This document shows, in pieces, positions 29,596-39,505 of a stretch of DNA of 40,760 bases (positions within the stretch are counted from its first letter, which is position 1; the number at the start of each line of letters is the position of its first letter). The notes beneath the pieces were generated by a model, which was not told the origin of the DNA, did no database searches, and was given only the letters and a program-made list of their open reading frames with translations. The DNA is from Saprolegnia diclina VS20 (Eukaryota > Oomycota > Saprolegniomycetes > Saprolegniales > Saprolegniaceae). The DNA is taken from positions 691,067-731,826 of the forward strand of contig NW_008246068.1 in the NCBI RefSeq assembly GCF_000281045.1. The letters run 5' to 3'. The position numbers and the translations under genes were made by a program.

Positions 29596-30356
29596 TGGCA
29601 AGTTGCAAAATGACACCGTGCCTCCTGCGCTGCGTATCCGGACGACCAGCTGCTGGTTTGGCTAATCGCACGCCAACAAACGTCCTGTTGACGCGACGCC
29701 CAAGAGATGGACACATCCTGATCCGACAAACGTCCGTGTCCTTGCCAAGAGAGCTGCCACGTTGCTCTACGTCGCGCGGCTGGACCCAGCGCGTCGCCCC
29801 GTTTTTGGTCATACCAATATTCTGTTTCGTCGACATCCAGTGTTTGGTAATCCTGGTGGGTTTCGCATCAGAAAGGTCGCGTTGGGGCACGTCCGGCCTC
29901 GCCAGCCGACTAAAGAAGCCGCAAGCCATGGAAGTCGTCGATCGGAAGTCAATTGCTCCGGGGCATATAACGGGTACGTGCTCGGCGCCATCCGTTGACG
30001 ATAGCTCGTCCGGACTGTGCTATGTTGACGTCAATACTGCGATGCACTACTACGTGGCACAGCAGCGTACCTTGGAGCGAGACGAGTGCCTTGGTCACCG
30101 TGCCAGAGACCGCAAGAACTCTTCTTCCATAGGCATACATGCAAAAACGAATGTCAAACACGAGAAGACCCGACGATGACAACGTCCTGCATCCCAGGAC
30201 GCGGGAACGACGAAGGTAGAGCCGGCAAGCTCGGACCGTCGTGGACGCATTGGCGAGGTCTCCACGCACCAGCTCTCGACCTTAAGCGTTGGCCATTACG
30301 CGATCCATTTCCAATCGCAGCTACGATACGCAAAAGCTTCTCGCAGTGTTGGCATA

Positions 30357-30385
30357 TACCGGTACATGTAGTACCTGTACCGGTA
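30357..30385. repeat. Inverted repeat TACCGGTACA / TGTACCGGTA
   Basis: Perfect 10-bp arms (30357-30366 and 30376-30385) are separated by 9 bp. Both arms contain ACCGGTA, the core also found in the hairpin upstream of the EEP gene. Possible dimeric factor site. Confidence 0.4.
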
Positions 30386-30581
30386 GCAACATGCGTGCTC
30401 GACAAAGGCTACCAGTCTTTGAATGACGTGGCAATAGCGCTGACCTTTGACGCCTTTCGAGATGCGTTATAGCCTCCAAAACAAGCTTCGCAAGGTGACC
30501 TGTTCTTGTGCGCCAGCATGCTTCGGACACCTTGACGTTGTATTCGCACAAGGCGTCATGCTGCCGGCCTACAACGTCATT

Positions 30582-30590
30582 TGATTGGCT
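30582..30590 (+). promoter_or_regulatory. CCAAT-type box (TGATTGGCT)
   Basis: TGATTGGCT reads in the direction of the ankyrin gene, about 90 bp before its proposed ATG at 30676. It is identical, in gene orientation, to boxes upstream of the Sel1 and second DGAT2 genes. Confidence 0.4.
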
Positions 30591-30675
30591 ACAAAAGAGC
30601 GATTTGTACTTTTGTATGCGAATTGCTGCGTTGCCTCTGCGGCGATTATCCGGTTTCTCGGTGCAAGGTGGACGC

Positions 30676-33600
30676 ATGCAACACCCTGACGCCGACGGGA
30701 CCGACGCGGTACCCGACCCTTCTGCCTACCTCCGCGCCGTCTCGCATGGCCAGCAGTCGCATGCAGCCACAGCACATAGCGGCGGCCTCGTCGACGCCCA
30801 AGACGTGCACGAGCGACCACCAGCAGCGGCCCACAAACGCTCCATGCATGACTTCTGCTAGATGCTTCGCCCGTCAGCGCTCGTGGTCGCTGCTCGCTCC
30901 GGCAATGTCGACCTTGTCGCGCGACTCTTGGACGCTGGTGCGGCCACCGAGATGGTTGACGACGCGGTGCGCCCGTTCGCCTCCGTCGATCATCTCACAG
31001 ACAGGACGCGTAGGGCGTGACTCCGCTGCTGGCGGCGACCACGCGCGGTCATCGGAGCATCGTTCGCCTCTTGCTCCAGCACGGCGCCCACGTCACCGCA
31101 GTGCCGCTGCCGGTGCAACCCGCCATTCCCAAATCGATGTCTCAAGACACACATATTGTAGGACGCAACGGCCCCGCTGGTGGCCGCCGCGACGCGCGGT
31201 GACGTCCCGATCTGTACGCTCTTGCTCAACCACGGCGCCGACGTCAACATTGGAGCGGAGCAGGCGCGGTCAACACTGCGTCACGCGCGCTCATATCGCG
31301 TAGACGGCGCTGCACATTGCCGTGCGCTTGGGGCACATCCCGCTGGCGCAGCTCTTGCTCGACTACAACGCCCACGTGGACGCGCGACCAACGAGTATGA
31401 CACCGCTTTTGCTTGCGGTTCAGCGCCACCACGTGGAGATGATCAAGCTCCTCCTTCGGTACGGCGCCAATCCAACGCTTGTCTCCAAGGTTCGATGGCA
31501 ACACGACGTGGTGACACGTGGAGTTCTTGGTGCATGGTCGTAGGCGGTACAACTCTCGCCGCTGCAAATGGCGCGCCAGAAAGGCTACATTGGCCTCGTC
31601 ATGCTGCTGCGGCACTTGGCGCCGCTGCACTTCTCGGTCCGGACAACACGCATGGGCCTCATCGAGCGCCTCTTGCACCGCACAGTGGTGGCGCCAGGAG
31701 GTCGGTTCGAAGACGAAGTCTTTGTCTCGTTTGCGGACCGGAGCGACACGACGGCGCTTTTGTTTACAGCTGTGCACTGCAACAACGTGGCATTTGCGCG
31801 CCGCCTCTTGTCCCGCGGCGTCGACCCCAACGTCGCCTCGACCGTACGTGAGCCGCCCTGTGCAAGAGACGTTTACGAAAGATGCGGTAGGCGGGGTTCA
31901 CGCCGCTTTTGCTGGCCGTGGCCCGGAATTTGCTCGAAATGACAAGAGAGCTATTGGAGGCCAACGCCGATACGGAGCTGCCCAACCACGTAGCCTTGCA
32001 CGCTCTGACGGACGATGTTTGACGTACTATAGGCGGGCGTCGTGCCGCTCTGGGCTGCGTACAACAACAATGATCTGGCCATGACGCGCTTGCTCCTCGA
32101 CTACGACGCAGACCCAAACGCTTCGTTCATGGTAGTGGCATATGTATACTCCTTGGTATGATTGAGTGGCTAGGGCGGCTCGTTGTTCATCTTAGCGGCC
32201 AAGCAGCGCCGGCTACCGTATCTGGAGCTCCTTCTGTCGTCCCGGCGCGTCGATGTCGACCAAGTTGATAGTGTACGTTGCGTCATTGATTGCTGAAGAT
32301 TAGCAATCGGTGCTAGAACGGCCGCACTGGGTTCGAGTATGCGTGTGTATATGGCGACCTCGACTGCGTCCGACTGCTCGTGCGGCACGGTGTCAACGCC
32401 ACGGCGGCGGTTCGAAACCGGCAACAGACAACCCTTGCTTTGACTCTGAGTTGGCGCTAGGAAGGCAAGACGCTGCTCATGTTTGCGGCCAAGTACGGGG
32501 CGGGGCCGATCGTGTCGTACCTTCTTCCACTCTCCGACGTCAATGCCGTTTCCAACGTACCTTCTTTGGAGGACAATATGTGCATCTGTCTTCAATGATG
32601 TAGAATGGCTACTCGGCCGTCGCGGTGGCTGCCTACTATGGACATTTGGACGTCGTACGCCTGCTTGTCGCCCACGGTGCGGTACTGGACCCGACCGACA
32701 AGGTATCGTTGGTTGGCAACGCCATGCGGTGACCGACCGTGCGTAGGATGCGGTGTTTCCACTGCGTATCGCGGCCCAAGAAGGCCACGCCCGCGTTGTC
32801 GAGTACCTAGTTTCTCGAGTCCACGATGTCGACCGACGCAACTGCGTACGCATCTCAAATTTCGCAATATTTTCTCCAAACTGCCTAGTTTGGCGATACG
32901 GCCCTGTACATGGCAGCGCAAAACCAGCACGTGGAGGTCGTGCGCTGCCTCTGCACCAAAGCCAACGTCAACTTGGCCATGGAGGTACGACTCTATCATT
33001 GTTTCTACGAAAAAGACGAGTCGTATCGGACTAGGACGGCTCGACGAGTCTCTGGCGCGCGTGTTTGGATGGCAGCACTGTGATTGTCGACCTGTTGGTG
33101 CAACACGGCGCCGATATCAACATGGCGTCCTTTGTACGTCTACAGCTCACAAGACAAGTTGTGCACAGTGCGGGTACTAGGATGGGAATCGGCCGCTCGT
33201 GACTGCGGCCGAGAAGGGCCATTTCGAAGTGGTCCTTCGGCTGCTCGACGATCGCGACAGCGTTGATGTGGACGCCACCAACCAAGTGACACTTTGCCGC
33301 TGTACGCGTGTTGGAGTATCGCATGTGATTAGGAAGGCAAGACGGCGCTGTACCAAGCGAGCTGCTTTGGCCACGTTGAGATTTGCCGCGCGCTCTTGAA
33401 GGCCCACGCGACTGTCACGGTGGCCACGACGGTACATACTCAACTCAATCATTCTTTTTGACGCAACTCGATTCGTTTTTGACGTTGAGTGTGAGCGTAG
33501 AAGGGCGTGACCCCGATTGTGATTGCGATTGTCGTTCAAAACGCCGACGTTGTTGAGCTCTTGCTTCCCTCCGTGCGCATCAACGAGCCCCTCCTCGTAC

Positions 33601-35045
33601 GCTAGTGTCAACACCGTCGGGTTGAGTGGAGAATAGGGGTCGACGCTGTTGCACATGGCGATCCAGCGACGCAGCGTCCGCATCGTCGAAGTCCTCGTTG
33701 CGCACGGCGCCGATCTCGAGGCGCTCGACAAGGTGCTTGACTCAACTCAAAACATATTCTCAAAACGTATCAAGGACGGCCGGTCGCCGCTTGTCTTGGC
33801 GGCGCACCTCGGGTCGGCCGAGATCCTCCACCAGCTCGCGCCTGCTGTGAGCAACATTGATGCAGTGTTTCAGGTAGCTCGACGCGCGATGGTGACGTCG
33901 TCGAATTCATCTTGCGTAGGACGGCTACACGGCGTTGAGTGTCGCAGTCGAGCAAGGGCACCTGGGCGCCGTCGAGGCCCTTGTCCAGCACGGTGCGAGC
34001 CTCGCTGTGACAACCGAGGTACGACGCGATCGCATCCACAAGACACTATGTATGACCAACGCTACCAGATTGGGTTGACGCTGTTGCATTTGGCGAGCTT
34101 CTCGGGCTGGCGAGATGTCGCCGCGTACCTCTTGGAGCGCGGCGCAAATGCGTTGGCGACAGACAAGGTGCGTCAAGGTGCAGCGCTTCGAAAATGTACA
34201 ATCTGTCCATAGATTGGCGGACGGAGCATCACGTATGCAGTTACGAATGGCCACGCCGACGTTGTTGCTCTCTTGCTGCCCCACGCGCATGTCAATGCTG
34301 TGGTATCGACGACCCTACCCCTCGTTCGCATCACTGACAGCAGGCGTAGGAAGCATCGACCCGTCCCGTGGTCGTCGTGGCCCACGACACGCCCAGCTTG
34401 TGCATCGATTTGCAGGTACTACGTGGACATAATTGTCATTCTCTCTCATGATAGTGTCTGTTGTAGACGGGGTTTAGTCTCTTGCACTTGGCCGTGTCCC
34501 ACGAGCACATGACGACCATGGCCGTCTTGTGCGGCGCCGAGACGCTCAATGTCAACCAAAGAGACCCGGTACGAAGAAGTGATATCTTCATATTTGAACG
34601 TACTGAAGAGTATGCTCGATGGACTAGGTGTTTGGCCTCACCGCACTGCACATTGCGTGCGCGTGTGGGCACGTCGAGGCCCTCGAGCTGCTCCTCGGAC
34701 ACCCCCATGCGTCTGTCAACGCCCTCGATTTGGTAGAATTGTTTCTTATAGCATATATGTCGCGGAAGATGCGACGAGGGTCGTAGGCCGGCCGCACCCC
34801 ATTGATCGTCGCGTGTCAGTATGGTCATGCCGCCATTGTTGCGTCCTTGCTCTCGACGAGCCGCCCCCACCGGACTGCCGAGACGCTTGTGTGTCGCCCA
34901 TGCTGGGTTAGCGAAATACTGAACGCGTCTCTAGGACGGCAAGTCGGCGTTTGCGATGGCGGTGGCGTACGGCCACAAGGAGATCGCAGCACGCTTGATC
35001 CTCGAACACGACGTGGCCGTTCAGATAGCGCACGACGCACTATGA
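30676..35045 (+). CDS. Multi-exon ankyrin-repeat protein, about one repeat per exon
   Basis: Solenoid of about 30 ankyrin repeats, about 1,020 aa, with no enzyme domain, TM segment or signal peptide seen; protein-binding scaffold expected. Twenty-eight exons are inferred. A first exon 30676-30804 is plausible but unproven; the conservative start is the ATG at 30862. Then: 30862-30966, 31014-31112, 31162-31263, 31304-31489, 31544-31843, 31891-31989, 32033-32131, 32174-32272, 32317-32409, 32461-32556, 32604-32702, 32747-32845, 32889-32984, 33035-33133, 33181-33285, 33333-33431, 33501-33596, 33637-33732, 33775-33873, 33920-34018, 34069-34167, 34213-34302, 34350-34415, 34467-34568, 34628-34732, 34787-34888, 34935-35045. 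Eleven exons are exactly 99 nt, all lengths are multiples of three, and introns are 40-69 nt in phase 0, cutting just before the G-x-TPL start of each repeat (for example GVTPLLAATTRGH, NGYSAVAVAAYYGH). Confidence 0.85.
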
Positions 35046-35177
35046 CTAAAGTACATGTCGCATAACTAACTCGTATCTTCTCGTCCCCTGTCCAAAGTCG
35101 TGGCGAAGGGGTCGCGAGCAACAAGTCGAGAACGCACAGCTAAAATTCTGTCATTTCTGTGAGGACCAAGTGTTTTC
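35046..35177. other. Short tail-to-tail spacer
   Basis: This 132-bp interval separates the stop codons of the ankyrin gene (+) and DGAT2-B (-). Nothing is recognised in it beyond 3' flanking sequence. Confidence 0.5.
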
Positions 35178-36648
35178 TTAGGCAATGACGAGGGTTTCGT
35201 CATCGTCGTAGCCAAAACTCGCCTTGTACGAGGAAAAGATCGTCTGGAGACTCGCGACGTATTTGGCCTGGACTGCAGCAACCTCGTCGTCGGTCGGGTT
35301 ATCGCTCTGCTGGACCTAGTCGCCATCAACAAAGAAACAATCAAATAAATCATCAAAGAATTCAACAAAAATACCGGGATTGGTTTGCCGTAGACAACAC
35401 CAAACTTGCGCTTGCCCGTAAACTGGTACGGCATCCACGTGCAGAAGCGGCCCCAGAAGAGCAGCATCGGGACCTTGAGGTACGTCAAGAACGCTTCGGT
35501 GACCGACTTTGGCGGGTTCCACATGCTATTCATCCTCCATTGTTGTACAAGTTGTCATAGAAAGAGGTATTGACATACTTGTACATCCACTTTTCGCCAA
35601 AGACGAAAATCGGCACGAGCTCGACGCCGTTCTTGATGGCGAGCTTGATGAACCCGAGGCGATGGTTCAACACGAGCACCGTCTACACCCATTCAGTTAC
35701 AGAGTCCGTCGCTCCAGTCAGGTACCTCTTTTGAGTTGGGGTTGGTCTGGAAGATTTCCTTCGAGCCGCCCGGGTACACAATGATGCTGAGCTTGTTGTC
35801 GAGGACTTTTTGGGCCGTGGCCCGCGACGCGTCGACCGCGTCGAGCCTAGTCAGGTGCTTCGTTCGACTCCATCGTTTTATTGACAGTGTTGCGTACCAG
35901 AGGCAGATCTCGCGGCCCAACGGGACATAAAACATGGGCGTCGCGGCGAGGACTAGTGGACGCCGTCGATGAGCTGCCAATCACAAGCAAGCTTGTCGCG
36001 CACCGCGGGCGTGGATGCCGGGAAAGAGCGCGTCAAAGTTGCCAGCGTAGTACGAGAGCCGCGAGAGTATAAGGATGCCGTGCGGGTGGTAGGCAAAGAT
36101 GTACTAATCACATCATCAATACACCGAATCCCGCAATCGGAATCGAGTCACACACCTGCTTGGTGGCATCCAGCGCTTCTTCGCGGACAATTTCCAAGCT
36201 ACAAAAGACCATCGGGATGTCGGCATTTTGAATCTATCAAACGTACCCGAGGTATTCGCACATGAGGTTCCACATGCCGTGGTTGCGCAAGCTCGTCCAC
36301 TGCTTCCCACCCGTCGCGGGCGTGACCTTGCGGTGCGCGCCGTTCAAGTACGTCGGGAGGTAGAGTGCGATGAGCGCCACGGCCACGTAGCCATAGCCCA
36401 TCTAGATGTGCATAAGATCTGAGAGAATTCTCAAACGAGCATTGCTGTACGTAGTAGAGATAGAGAAGGACGGCGGTCGCCGCCCACATCCACTGCAAAT
36501 AGTGAATCGAGACAAAGACAATCACATACTGGAGCGCCACGCTACATATACGATCTTAGTTGTCCTCAAAGTTGCGAGTCGAAAGAGCGCACCGAACAAA
36601 CTCGGGCAACTGCGTGAGCACGCGCTGCGGCGTGTACCGAAGGGCCAT
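35178..36648 (-). CDS. DGAT2: DGAT2-family acyltransferase, copy B
   Basis: Paralogue of copy A with the same exon layout. It starts MALRYTPQRVLTQLPEFVR, followed by a hydrophobic hairpin (SIHYLQWMWAATAVLLYLYY). Then come YLNGAHRKVTPATGGKQW, LEIVREEALDATKQ, and YIFAYHPHGILILSRLSYY with the HPHG catalytic motif. ATPMFYVPLGREICLW, YPGGSKEIFQTNP, FIFGEKWMY and WNPPKS precede the acidic tail FGYDDDETLVIA. Introns fall at the same codons and phases as in copy A (for example immediately before YIF...HPHG and inside the Trp codon of LGRE-I/L-CLW), so the pair arose by duplication of an intron-containing gene. Some intermediate intron edges are by analogy with copy A. Both face the same direction and flank the ankyrin gene. 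Confidence 0.92.
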
Positions 36649-37237
36649 CGTCGGAAGGAATCGAAAATGAACCGCTCATCAAGTTCACCGTGGATCGCGC
36701 GTGACGTCACAAGGCGTCTGGCCAATCATGTGAGACGATGACGCGCCAGGTCGTCCAGGCTTGCGGGCCACTGGCGCCAGCAGGCGAATGCAGCCAATCA
36801 AAACGCTGTTTCGTCAACGCCCGTGCCATACGTCAACGGGTGTACACCTCTGAGACTTGATATTACCCCGCGCCGTGCGACAACCGACAGCAAAGTGCCC
36901 TTTAAAAACCTGCGATTTCGCATATTCAAGCACACTTTATACTCCACGTGGTAGCATCAGCCAAAAATGCATCAGTTAATATACTGTAGAATCGCATTTC
37001 GTATCCTTTGAAAACCTTCGAAAGCGTATACATTGGCTGGCACCGTGAGAGTGCTCGTGCTCGCAACTCGTTGTTGGAGGCTACGCTCACTATCGTGGCA
37101 GCTGCGAGGCTGCGGCGGTGTCAAGTCGTCGCGGCTCAGAAGTAGAGCGCTCTTTTATACCGTGCTGACGCATTCTCGACTGAATGCTAACGCTAGAAAA
37201 TGTGTGTCATGAAAGGGTAGAGTTGATTTTTGAGGCA
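36649..37237. other. Intergenic spacer upstream of DGAT2-B
   Basis: Contains two CCAAT boxes in DGAT2-B orientation (36720-36728 and 36792-36800). The rest is AT-richer, without a recognisable gene, and includes the 3' flank of the tetraspanin-like gene. Confidence 0.45.
36720..36800 (-). promoter_or_regulatory. Two CCAAT-type boxes upstream of DGAT2-B
   Basis: GGCCAATCA (36720-36728) and AGCCAATCA (36792-36800) on the plus strand read TGATTGGCC and TGATTGGCT toward DGAT2-B, 72 and 144 bp before its ATG. Both match the NF-Y consensus. Confidence 0.45.
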
Positions 37238-38359
37238 TTATCCTAATGTTGACGGCCGCGCGGTCATCGCTTCGTACATGAGCTCGTCGTCTTCATCCAT
37301 CTCATCACGCTTGCACTGGGCAACCACAAGTGCCCAAAAGACAGGAAATGCCAGCACGGAGAGAGCCAACGCAGAGTACGCAAGTGCCTCCAGGAGCTGC
37401 TTGAGCAAGCCACTGAACTGCGCTTCGTAGCAAAGTAGCAAACGACTTGTTTGGTACATTTGGCTCAAATACTGTCGACGGCAAGTCTTGGCTTGCGGAT
37501 ACGTCAGCAGAAACGGGTACAGCTTGGGGCTAGCGCCCATGATGCACACGGCCGCCGTTGCGTCGACTTTGGTCAGCGGACAATGCTCGTGGATCCAGTC
37601 GCCAAAAGACGACGTGTCGTCCGGCGTTGCCACCGCGTGACGGCAGCCATCGCACGCAACATTGATCGAACGCTCGGCCGCCAGTACACTAGAATTGACT
37701 TTGTCGCAAAATTGCAAGAGGGTCGTCGCGTCGTCGATCGGGACGCCAAAGAAGGTCGATGATGTGTTGAGCAGCGCCTGGATACGACTTGTGTCCGTCT
37801 TGTTGTCAAAGATGCGCGGTTGGACGAGCGTCTGCCGCAGAGGAAAGGCCGCGCAGTACGATTTACCCTCACGCGCACAGTAGGTCTCTTCCAGCGCATA
37901 CTGAGCGCTGTACTCGATGCCACGATTGGAGCAGTCCGAGTACGTTTCGACGAGGTACCCATTCGAGCTGTAGGAACGCTGGGAATACCATTCCATTTGG
38001 TTTGCCTCCATCTTGGCCACGTCTTTGGCGGTGTACTCTACGCGAGAGGCATCTGGCCAGTAGGTAGAGCTCGTCGCCAAGAGAGCAGGAAGACCCATGA
38101 GCGCGCAGAGACCGACGGCACCAAACAGCACGAGCAACAGCGGGGTCGTGGACGCCAATTTGGCGGCGCGGCGCGCGTGCACGAGGCCGGAGACGACGAG
38201 ACAGAGACCGACGCAGCCGCCGGCGATCGCAGCGTCAGCCAGCGGGACGAGCGGCCGGAGGAAGCTCGAGAGAAGGACGCTCGGCACCGCGACAAAGTAC
38301 AGAAGAGCAAGGACACTCCACGCAAGGTACGCGCGGATCGGCCACGTGACGAGGTACAT
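37238..38359 (-). CDS. Four-helix membrane protein with tetraspanin-like topology
   Basis: The ATG at 38359-38357 gives 373 aa. The frame is open further upstream but without an ATG that adds a credible segment. Helices: about 7-31 (YLAWSVLALLYFVAVPSVLL), 36-58 (AAIAGGCVGLCLVVSGLV), 69-90 (LLLVLFGAVGLCALMGLPAL), and a fourth near 325-348 (ALAYSALALSVLAFPVFWAL). Between helices 3 and 4 lies a loop of about 230 residues with about a dozen Cys (CSNRG, YCAREGKSYC, ACDGC, CPLTK, CIMG) and N-X-S/T sites, so probably extracellular and disulfide-bonded. The CCG motif of true tetraspanins is absent and the loop is larger than usual. The acidic tail (KRDEMDEDDELMYEAM) is cytosolic. Family not recognised beyond topology. 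Confidence 0.7.
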   Translation of the reverse strand: MYLVTWPIRAYLAWSVLALLYFVAVPSVLLSSFLRPLVPLADAAIAGGCVGLCLVVSGLVHARRAAKLASTTPLLLVLFGAVGLCALMGLPALLATSSTYWPDASRVEYTAKDVAKMEANQMEWYSQRSYSSNGYLVETYSDCSNRGIEYSAQYALEETYCAREGKSYCAAFPLRQTLVQPRIFDNKTDTSRIQALLNTSSTFFGVPIDDATTLLQFCDKVNSSVLAAERSINVACDGCRHAVATPDDTSSFGDWIHEHCPLTKVDATAAVCIMGASPKLYPFLLTYPQAKTCRRQYLSQMYQTSRLLLCYEAQFSGLLKQLLEALAYSALALSVLAFPVFWALVVAQCKRDEMDEDDELMYEAMTARPSTLG

Positions 38360-39505
38360 GGTGTCGAGGCGAGGTGAATGGCAAACTGCAAAGAAAGCGA
38401 ATGCAAGCGGGTAGAGTGGTACGACACGTTGAGTCCAACGCGACTGGCCACGTGTGACATGGGCCCAGAAACGCTGTAGACGTGAACAGCTGGCTCGGAC
38501 AGGCAGACCCTTTTGCAGCAAGGGTCGTTTGTGTAGTAGAGTTGGCCCATGCCGGCGCTACAAGCCAGGGCTAATAAGATCTTATTCGGGCATGGGACCG
38601 CCGTGCGAGACCGTCCTTGAACCAAAGAGAAACGAAAGCGGGCGCGAAGCTGGCGTGCTCATACCGCGAACCACAAAGACGTATCCGTCAGTGGGCTAAT
38701 AGAGTGGCAGGCTTCCAGTGTTTGACACTTCGATTAATGTCAAACACACCGAAAGGACAGGCCATGGTCAGGTCCACCACTAGCGCTACCGGTATGCAAT
38801 CGACATACTTATCTGTGGCCATCGAGGTTCGGGTGACCATTGTCGTATGCACATACATACTATTTATGGCAAATGACGTCTCGTCACATTGATACCGCGC
38901 TGGGATAAATCATTACCTTGACTCGTTTTGTGCGCAAATGGCCGACGCCACATTTCCGCAACGAGGTCGACCGCATCATTCGGCTCTAAAACGTCTTCTA
39001 CGCGATGTTGCCGATCGACCTTGGCCAATGTTGTGAGGCATGGGGGACCTGCTTCCCAGTGGGCTTCAAAATTTTGTGTATATCGTACAAACACGCAATA
39101 CCATATTGGGCAATATCGCAATTGAATCTCTAGCCTTGCGACTTGTGTTACTCTAGCCCAACCTCGAGCCAGTAGGCCTCTCCATAGGCCGGCTCGAGCC
39201 GTGGAGCCGACGGTTCGGTCGATCTTGCTGTGGCTCCGCTCCATTTTTCGAGCCGAACCATGGAGAGACCTACTGCTTGTATCCCTCTCCACAGTTCGCG
39301 TCTACTGAGTAGCAAGCAAAAGGCTCGATAAGCCAAACAAACCCAATGGACCAAGTCAAGCCAAGACCCAGTGGAGTGCATTGGCGGGGGAATTACGGAT
39401 AAATAAGTGTTAACCGGAATTGAGACATTTGTTGGATCGGCAAGTGGATTGCGAGGCCATTTTGGGCACGAAGGCCGCCGAGTTCCGCAGATCGCATCGT
39501 GCAAC
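38360..39505. other. Intergenic spacer, about 1.1 kb
   Basis: Divergent 5' flanks of the tetraspanin-like gene (-) and the nitronate monooxygenase gene (+). No convincing gene. It holds a hairpin-forming element at 39170-39275 and a lone CTACCGGTA word near 38789. Confidence 0.45.
39170..39275. repeat. Long imperfect hairpin, possible MITE-like relic or structured RNA
   Basis: Left arm 39170-39198 and right arm 39247-39275 are inverted copies identical at 24 of 29 positions (outer part CAGTAGG.CTCTCCAT, inner part CGGCTCGA), with a loop of 48 nt. No clear target-site duplication was seen, and no transposase frame. It lies about 230 bp upstream of the nitronate monooxygenase ATG. Confidence 0.4.

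Larger units (their letters stand above)
29596..30675. other. Divergent spacer between DGAT2-A and the ankyrin gene
   Basis: About 1.1 kb. Overlapping open frames on both strands (the longest about 190 codons, plus) have no recognisable domain and are not called. It contains a 10-bp inverted repeat at 30357-30385 and a TGATTGGCT box at 30582-30590. Confidence 0.45.

Noticed and set aside
29595-30179. 194-codon plus-strand frame between DGAT2-A and the ankyrin gene
   Set aside because: It overlaps a minus-strand open frame, has no domain, and shows no splice or start context that improves it.
30862-35045. Idea that the ankyrin exons are a decayed tandem gene cluster or pseudogene
   Set aside because: Every exon is in frame, splice sites are present throughout, and repeat consensus positions are kept, which argues for one intact gene.
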